A DNA stretch of 13,964 bases from Smittium mucronatum (taxonomy: Eukaryota > Kickxellomycota > Harpellomycetes > Harpellales > Legeriomycetaceae). The stretch spans positions 1 to 13,964 of the forward strand of contig LSSL01007660.1 of NCBI GenBank assembly GCA_001953115.1, written 5' to 3'. Under the pieces are notes generated by a model. It had not been told where the DNA came from. It saw nothing but the letters and a program-made list of their open reading frames with translations, and did no database searches. A program made the position numbers and the translations under genes. Shown in pieces: positions 1 through 8,909 of the stretch; position 1 is the stretch's first letter, and every line of letters begins with the position of its first letter.

Positions 1-591
1 CATTATATTTTAGTTTGTTTCAAGGGTGGCGATTCTCTTTCGATCTGATCCCATAAAAAATTAAAATTAAACTTAGAAATTTGAATTGAAGGTGAGTTGA
101 GGTGATGTAAGGTAGAATTATGATTAAACCAGGTAGAATTATTTTTATCTTTTTTCAGTTATATTAATTCGCGAGGGAAAAAAAAGTTAAAAATATGGAA
201 GGGATTTCATATATATCCTTTTTTAAAAGAGTAGTTCTTGATCTGTTAAGCTATGTTTACTTAAATTTAAAGCACTTGATACAGATTTTAATAAATTCAA
301 ATTCAAATTAGAGCCTTAAATAATTTTCGGAAAGGGATGGGGGTAGAAGCTCCTATGATAATGATTCCTGAAAAAACTTCATAGCTACTTAAAATAACTA
401 GGTGTAATATTAATAATAGCAGTAACATTAATATTGATGAAGCGGGAATGAATTTTGCTCTTCAGAATATTCAATAAGATTAATTCAATGTCTAAAATCT
501 AGAAGTGAAATTTTTAGTCAGATTTTTTCAGGAAACAGAAATATTTAGGCCATTCATCTTAGAAAGTTAAAAATTTGAGCCATCGCGCACC
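1..591. other. AT-rich stretch without recognisable gene
   Basis: I see no supportable gene, RNA or complete element here. The sequence is AT-rich with frequent stops in all frames. A short motif (AGGTAGAATTAT) occurs twice about 20 bases apart near 110-145; this is too little to call a repeat family. Confidence 0.5.
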
Positions 592-1351
592 ATGATGACT
601 ATAGATATTGATGGGTTAATAAGAAATAATATGTTTATTTTTTGTGATTTGGCGGTGATGGGGTCAGGGTTAAATACTCATATTCACAATAAAACTTATT
701 TATTAAAGGCTTGGAATATTTTTGAAATCTTATAAAACAAATACTAAGATTTGGAAGGAATAATAACTGTGGTACATTTTTTAATAGATATAAATTAGAA
801 GCAAAATGAGAAAGATTGTTGGATAATCTATCTAGTGTAAAAAAATTAGAAGGGTTGTTTCAGCAAAAAAAAAAATTAAAATGAGCAAGCGTATTGGTGA
901 ACTAATTCAACCAAAGTAGACGCAGTTGAAATTAGGTGAAATTGAAATGTTAGTTCAATGGGAAAATATGCATATTTTTATCTATGCATAACGGTTTATA
1001 GATCTAAAATATAATGTACGTAACTTTGTTTATGAAAATAAAACATGCTTCAAAAAGGGTAATGTGCATATAGTGAAGTAGATGAAAATGAGAATGAACA
1101 AATATTTATGTGTTCAGATTGGTCTTTAAATAAAAACCGTATGTAAAATTGTCATTAGACAAAAATGTAATGGGCAATTAGTTCTGAAACCATTATTTTT
1201 ATATCAAAATGAGTTAATCACTTTTTATATTGATTTATTATCAAAAAAATCATTAGTTTTTAATTTATATGATTTTATCCATAAAAAAAATACATTTTCT
1301 AGATTAATAAGTTTAGTACAGTACTTGAAAAAGCTGTTTATTTTGATTTAA
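592..1351 (+). pseudogene. Unrecognised coding-like remnants
   Basis: I do not recognise a family here. Three stretches read somewhat like protein. Frame 1 from an ATG at 592 gives a 47-residue run ending in TAA at 733, and then continues to about 897 interrupted only by TAA and TAG. A different frame from about 880 gives a run beginning MSKRIGELIQPK, broken by TAG. A third run, open from 1130 to a TAA at 1349, is 73 codons rich in Leu, Phe, Ile and Lys. In DNA this AT-rich, a run of 73 codons is expected a few times by chance in a window of this size, so the evidence is weak. It could be an old transposon or gene relic, or only chance open frames. No start signal, intron pair or conserved motif supports a working gene. 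Confidence 0.2.
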
Positions 1352-2067
1352 TTAGAAAACAGCCTATATAACTCCTTTATTTAATTCAAAACCCTGGATT
1401 TCATTGGTTACTCAACTCAGTTAAAATCAGTCAAAAATTGCTTATAATTAATTGCTATTATTGGCTAAATTATCATATTAGTCATAAATCGCTTAATTTA
1501 GCCTAATTAGGCCCAATTTATTCGATCCTTCTTAAAATAGTCGTATCTTAACCAATTTAGTCGAAATTATCTAGCTAACCCAGTTAAATGCATATATAGC
1601 AAATTGGTTCCATCTATTTGTTGGTAATGTTAATAAATCGAATGTAAATTTAATCAGTGAATAAATTTGCTAAAAATGGAAATCAAATTAAAAATCCGTT
1701 AGTTTTGCAAATATTTTAAAATTCGTCTATTTTTGCGATTTTTTTCAAAAAACTGACTATTTTGGCTATTTTCCCTTAATTTAATTCTAAAATTCGTAAA
1801 ATCAAATTCTATTGACCAATTATTTAGTTAGTTTGATTCTAAAATCGAATCCATCCTTAGTACAAAACATAGTTTATTTATATTCAGCAATAAAAGTATT
1901 TCCACAGTGCTAATGTGTACTTTTTATTGGCGGTTCAACTTTGAGGTTAATTGCTCCTCTAGTTTAAGATTATTAGTTATTTTACGATATATTTTATCAG
2001 GGCGAACCTTAGAGTTTATTCAAGCTTATTTTTGATAATAATGGAATATAAGAACGAGAAAAAACTG

Positions 2068-2085
2068 CGACTCCTTAAGGAGTCG
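2068..2085. repeat. 18-bp perfect palindrome
   Basis: The sequence CGACTCCTTAAGGAGTCG is its own reverse complement and is unusually GC-rich for its surroundings. It is followed almost at once by a second self-complementary stretch (GGATAT-TT-ATATCC, about 2088-2101). It could be a protein-binding site, the core of a decayed foldback, or chance: roughly one 18-bp palindrome is expected in a window of this size and composition. Confidence 0.6.
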
Positions 2086-2197
2086 TGTGGATATTTATAT
2101 CCTAATATTGTTGCAACGATTAGGACTAGAAAACTACATATTTTGAGAAAAATTTTATCGAAATGCAAAAATTGGTTTAGTTAGATATATCAATATT

Positions 2198-2220
2198 CAA
2201 TGGGTTTGATATTCCCATTG
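2198..2220. repeat. Small hairpin, 7-bp stem
   Basis: CAATGGG at 2198-2204 is the exact reverse complement of CCCATTG at 2214-2220, separated by a 9-base AT-rich loop. It has no T-tract of the bacterial terminator type and lies in gene-free AT-rich DNA. Function unknown. Confidence 0.45.
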
Positions 2221-2464
2221 CCTCAGCCCAAAAAATACATATGAAAAACAGGGTTAAACAGTTTTTATTCAAATTATTATATATTCAAAAATAATTATAT
2301 TTTTAGTTAATTTACTATCAAAATTACGCCCTGTGTAACATCAATATTGTATTGATTTTGAAATATTAGTATGCTTTCGGTTAATTTATTATGTTTTCAA
2401 TAAATTTAAGTGATTTCAAAATAAATTAGTATATTTTTAATATTCTATCATTTATTTTTGTGTT

Positions 2465-2695
2465 CTTTAGCACCCAGCTTAAGTTTCAATAATAAAAATG
2501 AGATTTTTGAGACTCTTTAATTCCTTTTAAATTTTAACAAGTTTAATTTTCATAAAAAATTAGAAAGTAAAAAATATTATTAGATTATTTTAGTATAATG
2601 ATAGATTTTTCACTTTTAACCTGGTTTCTTAGTGCACACTTAAGCGGGATGCTACAGAAATTATACCTTAATATCAATTAATAAACACGATTCAA
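2465..2695 (+). repeat. Left inverted arm of the 817-bp element
   Basis: This arm is complementary to 3075-3281. Identity is highest at 2498-2526 (29 of 29) and drops toward the centre, where alignment becomes uncertain beyond about 2690. It contains the conserved block CACTTTTAACCTGG (2611-2624). Confidence 0.72.
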
Positions 2696-3074
2696 ATTCA
2701 TTTTAATGATATTAAAAATTAGTAAATTCATGATTATAAATTCAAATTTCTTTTTAATTGTCTTTACTCCATATTTGAATCATTATCTTTGATGAAATTT
2801 ACTCTATATAATATTATAATTAAAGACTAAAAGTCTCAATTTTCTTTTTAATATTAGATTTGGTTGCATTTAATTCTATGCACCATCTCTTTTATGTCTT
2901 TTTAGAGTATTCTTTGTTTCTCAATTTAATATAACTATAATTTTTTAAAGATTGTGGATCAATAATGCGCAGATAATTATCCATTACCTAAATTGAAGAA
3001 ATATCATAAGATCTAAAAATAGAGAGGCAGATAATCAATCTGAATAAAAGTTATAGATCATAATCATATATTTT

Positions 3075-3281
3075 CTTACGTGTATTAATTTTTTTTTTAC
3101 AGTATCATCTCGCAAAAGTGTGCATTAAGAGCCCAGGTTAAAAGTGAGTTCTTTATCAGGATGTTGCAATAATTTTTCGACTTGATGATTTTTATGCAAA
3201 TTAAGCTTGTTAAATTTTACAAGGAATTAAAGAGTCTCAAAAATCTCATTATTATTGTTAAAATTTAAGTGGACCCTACTG
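3075..3281 (-). repeat. Right inverted arm of the 817-bp element
   Basis: This arm is the reverse complement of the left arm. It ends in a well-kept terminus (CAGTAGGGTCC on the minus strand), with TA immediately outside at 3282-3283. The inner boundary is approximate. Confidence 0.72.
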
Positions 3282-3717
3282 TAATCATTTTTTTTTTAAA
3301 AAGTTATTAAGAAATAGATATATTTTTCAATAAAAAGATAGATTTTATTATTTTATATTCTGTTATTATATATCATGAAAATTTTCTATTTTAAACAAAA
3401 TTCAATTATTTTTTTTATTCAAATAATATATAAGACACTTTAAAAGTTCCTATATACAATTTAAGCAATCATATACAAAAGATTGCAATTGTAAAAATAA
3501 CCTGTATTCTTATTCAATAATAAATTTTTATTCTAAGAATGAACCTTAATTTAGCTTATTCATACAAAAATTTTATCACGAATTTTTTTGGCTTTTAATT
3601 TTTATAATTTTAATTTCAAACAAGATTAAAAATTTTCGAAAAATTAGGGATTTTTTTCCAAGATACATAAATTACAGTCAAAAATTTAGAAAGGTCAAAT
3701 ATCGCTTTATTTTTTAA
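3282..3717. other. AT-rich spacer, no gene seen
   Basis: No supportable feature. Extremely AT-rich with runs of A and T. It probably includes the 5' flank of the MULE copy, but I could not identify a MULE terminal inverted repeat or target duplication in it. Confidence 0.5.
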
Positions 3718-5479
3718 ATTCAAAATGAAAGTAGATTTAGAGATACTAAAAATTTTCAGCTCTCAGAGTCAGATGAGTGTATTAGCATTATAGATAATAA
3801 GAATGATAAGAAATTTGAAAAATATGTGCAAATCCTCTATTGTTGCAGAAATAGACTCAAAACCAGCTGTCCAGCACCAGAGAGGTGTGATAAATTTAAA
3901 GATGAAAAATACTTGTATTATGAATCCTTTGAAAATTCCATAGATTGTAAATAAATGGATCCTGAAATAAAATATAAAGGGCTTGTGCTTAATTTGCATT
4001 TAAATGAACCAACTAGACTATAGAAAATAAAAAAAAGGTTGAAACTTGAGGGGATAGAGATAGCGCCGAACAAAATATACGACATACTGTCTAACTTTAA
4101 GAGTAAAAAAGCAGGAAGATGCGGTAGAAAAATATCTACATAAGATTTAGAAGGAAATATAAAAAAACAAAATATGATAAGAGAGCCCATTATTTAACCA
4201 GTTATTGTATTAAAGAAGGTTTTTGTTGTTGTTGTATCACGGAATTTTATTGTAAGATAACGTCATTAAAAAATATTAAAGAAGGTGATATTTATTTTTT
4301 TATTTATAATTTTGTATCTATTAATTTTTTTTATACAACATAGGCGAAATAAAAGTCCTATTAAAATGAATAGTCAATTTGAAATTGCTTTTAAATCAAT
4401 AAATTTCCACAATGACTCCACATACAAGATATTATATTTAGGCTACCCAATTTTAACAATGGAGATTAGCGATATAAATAAAACATTTCAGCTTGTTGGA
4501 ATTTGTATATTGCAAAAATAAGAGACAAATAACTACACTTGGATTCTAGAAGAATTGAAAAATTTGTCTCATTCATTTGATTTTAACTTTGAACCACTTT
4601 ATTTTATTGCAGACTCGGAGCCTCAAATACTAAGGCAGTGTTGAAGTTTAAAACTGAAATCATAAGAATAAGTTGTTGATCACATAATATAGAAATACGA
4701 CAAAGTCAGCAAAATCAGCTCCGAAAAGTTTCAGAAAAAAATTATTTGTTGAAATAAATTTTCTAAAATTTTCTAACTCAAAGTAGAAATTCGAATACAA
4801 TTATAATTTTTTAAAAGAAAAATGTTCCAAGTTTGATGAAATGGACTCAGTATTATCAAGTTTTGAGGATAATTACACCAAAAAAATTTCTGGATGGTAT
4901 GAAGGAGTATATTTACTAGGATCTAGTACAAAAAACTCTCTGGAAAGATTCAATCTCACAATAAAAGTCGATACTTAAACTGGAAAAAATATAAAATAAA
5001 GGATTATATTGAAATTTGCCTAGAAATATTAACAGATGTATGCGATTTTATTTGCCTTAATTTTGATAGACCTATATATAACGATCCTATATTTACTGGA
5101 CACAACCTTAATTTTTTTTCCTATGAGTTTGGGAAAACACAGGGCTTAAGCAATTTTTATTCTCTGAGATTAAATTAAACATAAATTTTATAAAATCATA
5201 TTCTATGAAAAAATATAATGGTTTATACGATTCGTGGAGAGAATCGAAGAATATCGTTCAGGAAAATCTGACATTTACATAAATGATAATTTAGCAAATT
5301 GGGGAGATATAATTTGTAATTGCTTTGAATTTTTAAAGAAAAAAAGTGTATTGCACTTATACCACTACCTAAGTGAGAAAAAACTCTTGTCACTAATCAA
5401 AATGACACTAATTAAAGAAAAGCCGCGTCAAGATAAACCAAGTAGGATTATAAAAAACGCATCTTTAACTAAGCTTTAG
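3718..5479 (+). pseudogene. MULE (Mutator-like) transposase pseudogene, FLYWCH-like and SWIM-like fingers
   Basis: This is the decayed remnant of a cut-and-paste DDE transposase of the MULE superfamily, about 587 codons. Frame 1 runs from 3718 to about 4640. An N-terminal cysteine cluster (codons at 3841, 3844 and 3868, followed by PAPERC) fits a FLYWCH-type DNA-binding finger whose histidines are lost. The DDE core follows: HNDSTYKILYLGYPIL with the first catalytic Asp at 4414, then ISDINKTFQLVGI, NYTWILEEL and FIADSEPQI with the second Asp at 4612. Frame 2 (about 4700-4977) holds SGWYEGV and the signature STKNSLERFN (4925-4954). After more shifts, 5315-5356 gives CNC...LH, a SWIM motif with its third Cys replaced by Val (5348), then a basic KP..KPSR tail typical of these proteins. 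In-frame stops are TAA 3952, TAG 4021, TAA 4141, 4195, 4258, 4267 and 4519, with no TGA before the first frameshift. About four frameshifts follow. The superfamily call is firm; the start and TIRs are not identified. Confidence 0.85.
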
Positions 5480-6574
5480 CTGGATTATTTTAATATATTA
5501 AACTGAACCTTTTACATCTTTTTAGTTTTTTTCACCAAATAAAACCAATTAAAAACATCCTAATGCAATTTATTTTTTTAATTTCACTTTTATTTAAAAA
5601 ACTAACCTCAGAAGATTTCAATATAAAAATACAGACTCTTAAAACTTGCTTGAATGGGATCATATATTTCCAGTTTAAGTATTAATTATGCCAGTAATCC
5701 GCTATCAATTTTTATAAAAAAAAACCTCAAAATTAGCGCGGAAACCATCTCATGAAGAGTTACAAATAAGAAATATTTATGTTTTAAAGTAAAATTTATT
5801 GAGAAAAAGACAGTACACATTATAATATGGGCATTAATGTGAAAGAAAAAATTTATTTCCTGAAGTTGACGCTTAAATCGAAACTTCTTTTTTATAATAA
5901 AAACGTAGTATCATTGATTAACTTTTGATTATAGATATTAATGTCCCTAAATTTATCAAAATTCTGTATATAAAATTATAAATGCTATATTTATTTTGTG
6001 ATTAGATATTTTAAATTTTTTTAATTCTTTTTTAGATTATTCGAATCGTTAAATATTTAAATGTTAAACTTCAGTAGATCACTATAAAATAAATCGGAGG
6101 GAATGAGTCGTGAATATGACTGTTTTTCTAGATGGCTAGAAAACTTAGAGCAGATTAAGTATGATTTTTTTATCTTCCATTAGAAATTAGAAATATTCCT
6201 GCTTTCAACCATAGGCTATGAAGAAGCCAATATACACAATAAAAATTTATGATAAATTTTTTACATGGATTCCTTAAATTAAGATTCTTTCATTGGATAA
6301 AAAGAAAATATTTTTTACGAATACGTATAATTTATACAATTGCAACCTTTTTTATATAGTTGTCATATTTTTTAGTTAGGTAATTTTAACCTTTATGACA
6401 TTATTATTAAAATTCGGATATGATAATATATCCGTTTTTGAATAGATTATTTGAGAGATTCTTAAACAGACCAAAATATTTTTTCTAAAAAAAATTATAA
6501 GAATATTTATTTCAGCACGCACTTTGATTAATAATTATGAAAAGATTTCTTTTATTTTTTTTCAAATTTGCTTA
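5480..6574. other. AT-rich spacer, no supported gene
   Basis: No recognisable gene. An ATG at 6103 opens 26 codons (MSREYDCFSRWLENLEQ...) to TAG 6181 and then runs on in frame to TGA 6250. The composition is protein-like, but at 49 codons this is within chance. I did not find a right-hand terminal inverted repeat of the MULE. Confidence 0.45.
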
Positions 6575-6961
6575 CAGGGTTTTCCATAGCAATAGAGCTT
6601 TTTTTAATGCTAATAACCCCATTTTTTATAGCAATAGACCAGTTTTTATTTATTTTAGTAGATACTTTTTTTTTTAATTTTGCGAGGTTATTTTTTTGAT
6701 GAAAATATCAAAAGCGTTAATATTGTTTTAGATAATTATTTATACCAATTAAAAGCAAAAAACCAATATGATCCAAGAAAAACGCAAATTTAACAAATAA
6801 TGACACAATTAATGTTCTTTAATGAAAGTGGCTTATTATTTAAAGAATTGCCCCACTAGTCCGAAAAAAAGATCTATTGGAATGAAATTTTTTTTCTATC
6901 TCTTTGAAAAAAGGGCCTATTGGAATGAAAAAAAAGGACCATTTCTGTGAAAAACCTGCGA
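6575..6961. mobile_element. Short MITE-like element with iterated inverted end motifs
   Basis: The left end reads CAGGGTTTTCCATAG just inside a TA dinucleotide (6573-6574). The right end, read on the minus strand, is GCAGGTTTTTCACAG, with TA just outside (6962-6963). Each end carries spaced copies of a CAATAG-N2-C-plus-T-tract unit: CAATAG at 6590 and 6632 on the left (42 bases apart), and its complement CTATTG at 6874 and 6917 on the right (43 bases apart), plus a degenerate copy near the right terminus. No protein is encoded. TA flanks and CAG-type ends fit a Tc1/mariner-type non-autonomous element. The iterated subterminal motif may be a transposase-binding array. Exact boundaries are uncertain by a few bases. 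Confidence 0.6.
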
Positions 6962-6963
6962 TA

Positions 6964-7287
6964 TAGACATTTATCAATTATTTTTTTTCATAGTTGCTGT
7001 TTTATCTCTCTTTCCCTAAATTTCCAGTTTCACACCATTAAAAAACATTTTGCAGGTATATAGGGGCTAAAGTAGGCCATTTCACTAAAAATGTTATACA
7101 ATTATAATAACCCTTTTTTTTTATAAGGACAGGTTTTACTAATCTTTTAGTAAAAAATAAAAACATTAAGAATTTTATGCTCAATAATAATTAACGAAAG
7201 ATTTTATTTTGTATAAATTTGTAACTAATTTTTTTTCATTAAAACCACTTTGGGATCAATTTAACGAACTAATCTTCACTAAACTTA
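6964..7287. other. AT-rich spacer between the MITE and the DIRS element
   Basis: No gene seen. AT-rich sequence that would be the left insertion flank of the DIRS-like element. DIRS elements do not make target-site duplications, so none is expected. Confidence 0.5.
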
Positions 7288-7305
7288 GAACAGTATATAC
7301 TGTTC
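7288..7305. repeat. 18-bp palindrome at the DIRS left terminus
   Basis: GAACAGTATATACTGTTC is a perfect palindrome that straddles the outer edge of the left inverted terminal repeat. The right end of the element carries only the matching AACAGT (11981-11986), so half of the palindrome belongs to the element end and half to flank or to an extension. It could be a recombinase-binding or crossover site, or chance. Confidence 0.55.
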
Positions 7306-7468
7306 TTCGGGACCGAAGATCCAATCAACGATTGTCGGTAGCCCGTTTATAACCCATTTAACTTTATTGTCAGAATTTAAATTTAATCGGTTGATTAATA
7401 AGCAAGTAAAACAAAATAAGGATATGAGCTATCAGTGTCGACTCCCTGGTACAATCAGCTATTTCTAA
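7299..7468 (+). repeat. DIRS left inverted terminal repeat
   Basis: Complementary to 11820-11986. A 20-bp block at 7391-7410 is perfectly complementary to 11877-11896, and 7447-7466 matches the complement of 11822-11841 at 19 of 20. Between and outside these blocks the match is patchy but collinear (for example AACGATTG at 7327 against the right arm). The repeat normally carries the promoter of the element, but I cannot point to promoter motifs. Confidence 0.8.
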
Positions 7469-7560
7469 TGCCGCATTTCGAGCTTAAAAATTCAGAATTG
7501 CAAAATAAATCCCAAAAGATAGATACATATTAAAAGATTAATACCTTAACTATATGAAAA

Positions 7561-8718
7561 ATGAACCCCAAAAACAACAAGAAAACAAAAACCAGAGCTA
7601 ATAAGATCTATGAAGCTCTTCTATTCCGAATTCAATCGCTCAACGCAGCGCTTGAAAATATGCTAGGATCCGGTAACCCCGGCAACCAAGCTGAGATTTA
7701 TAAAAATAAAGGGTTATATGGGTCTGAAGGCGAATACTAAAAGTACGGTTCTTAGGACCTCAATCCCTAAGACCACTCATGGATTGCTAAGTAGAACTGT
7801 AAGATCAAGCCTGCATCGCAGTCAGTGATAGTGATTAAAAATATCCACTTTTCATCTAGCAGGGGGAATTTTAAATCAAATAAACTTGAAAATCCCATTA
7901 AAAACATCTTTTAGACTGCAAAATATGATAAAATACTATCCAAATCCAAGTACCTCGTTCTTGAACTCGCAAAAATAGGCGCCTATATCGAGCATGAAAC
8001 AAAAGAGCTTCATATGATCGAAAATCTGACATAATCCGATATTAATCTCTTTGCTCAATAAATCAGCAACATTAACCGGGATATCATCAGACTTGCACCC
8101 AACTACGCCCAAAAGTGGAAAACCGCTAGAAGAATCTCCATCTGCAAAAATTCAGGGTTTAATAAAGAAATTGCGACATCAGCGCCAGAATCTAGTTCCG
8201 CCGAGCAACAATACCTTTTCCATAAAAGTACCATAAACAAATGGAAAGAGAAAGACAAACCAGCAGAAAAGATAATCTTATCAAAAAATCGCTTACCAAA
8301 AACCATAACAGCAATTAATCGATAAAATTCTTGAATCAATACCAATATAGCCGAGGAAACATCAGTTCACCACTGAAAAAGCCAGCCCAGATGGAGAGGG
8401 AGCACAAAATGGAATCAAAACAGACAGTCAGATAACTATAAAAGTTTTTCAGCAAAGTAAATTGATACAGTTCCAACTATAAAACACAATGAAACCAAGA
8501 AACATACCTTAACAGCCAGCAGGGGTTTCAGCGTGGCGCAGGAAAGAGTCTCTACGTTCCTATCCTGTTTGATAATCACTAAAATATCTAATTTTAGCTA
8601 CAGGGGATGTCTCAAGAGTACCTGGCTAGCCCAAACACGCCAAAAATCACGAAAAATTAAAAACAAAAAGAATCGGAAACGCTGGAGACACGTTATTATA
8701 CCAAGGAAAGTTTTTTGA
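7561..8718 (+). pseudogene. DIRS gag-like ORF1, stop-riddled
   Basis: The first coding region of the element presumably encodes the nucleic-acid-binding Gag-like protein. The start is an ATG at 7561 (MNPKNNKKTKTRANKIYEAL), about 90 bases inside the left repeat. Frame 1 can be followed for about 385 codons with no frameshift. Interruptions are TAA 7738, TAG 7753, TAA 7768, TAG 7792, TAG 7912, TAA 8032, TAA 8059, TAA 8323, TGA 8332, TGA 8374, TAA 8458, ending at TGA 8716. The predicted chain is hydrophilic, Lys/Asn/Ser/Gln-rich, with a strongly basic end (QKSRKIKNKKNRKRWRH, about 8640-8690). No zinc knuckle is visible. Gag proteins of this group are poorly conserved, so assignment rests mainly on position and composition. 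Near 8530 another frame gives an Arg/Gly-type stretch, so a frameshift there is possible. Confidence 0.6.
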
Positions 8719-8909
8719 TGTATCACTGGCGACCTGCGGACCGATTGGAGGAGGGAAAAAAAATTCTTCCAAATTTTTTTCCAAATTATCAGTAATCTCG
8801 AGAATGTAGAAAAGAATTCAGTCAAAAAATCAGCGGAAAAAATATGCAAGGGTTCTTCCTGAGTATAATAAGGAAATTTTTCGGAAAAATCAAAAAAAAA
8901 TTTGAAAAT

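Larger units (their letters stand above)
1352..2464. other. AT-rich intergenic stretch with irregular short motifs
   Basis: No gene is visible. Between about 1390 and 1860 there are loosely repeated short words (TTAGTC/ATAGTC followed by A-rich sequence; ATTCTAAAAT followed by CG or TCG), which may be a very old repeat but have no clear unit length. Two hairpins near 2.07 and 2.2 kb are listed separately. Confidence 0.45.
2465..3281. mobile_element. Non-autonomous long-TIR (foldback/MITE-like) element
   Basis: This 817-bp stretch has no coding sequence and is bounded by inverted arms of about 200 bp. A perfect 29-bp inverted match lies at 2498-2526 and 3221-3249, with further perfect blocks at 2611-2624/3133-3146 and 2634-2641/3116-3123 in the same order and spacing, so the arms are collinear. 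Read from the right end inward on the minus strand, the terminus is CAGTAGGGTCCACTTAA, followed outside by TA. A CAG-type terminus next to TA is typical of Tc1/mariner/pogo elements. The left terminus is more mutated and its flanking dinucleotide is not TA. The element would have been mobilised by a transposase supplied in trans. A MULE-derived element is an alternative, since MULEs also have long TIRs, but I saw no 8-10 bp target duplication. Confidence 0.72.

Noticed and set aside
3769..4190. Minus-strand hydrophobic frames resembling membrane proteins
   Set aside because: They are antisense to the MULE finger and core. Hydrophobicity arises from reading A-rich codons backwards.
4219..4236. 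(GTT)n microsatellite
   Set aside because: Only about four units; trivial in a T-rich context inside the MULE relic.
4285..4521. A 78-residue protein with an N-terminal membrane segment
   Set aside because: It is only the uninterrupted part of the MULE frame between two TAA codons. The Phe/Ile-rich start is a decayed T-rich stretch, not a credible signal or membrane anchor.
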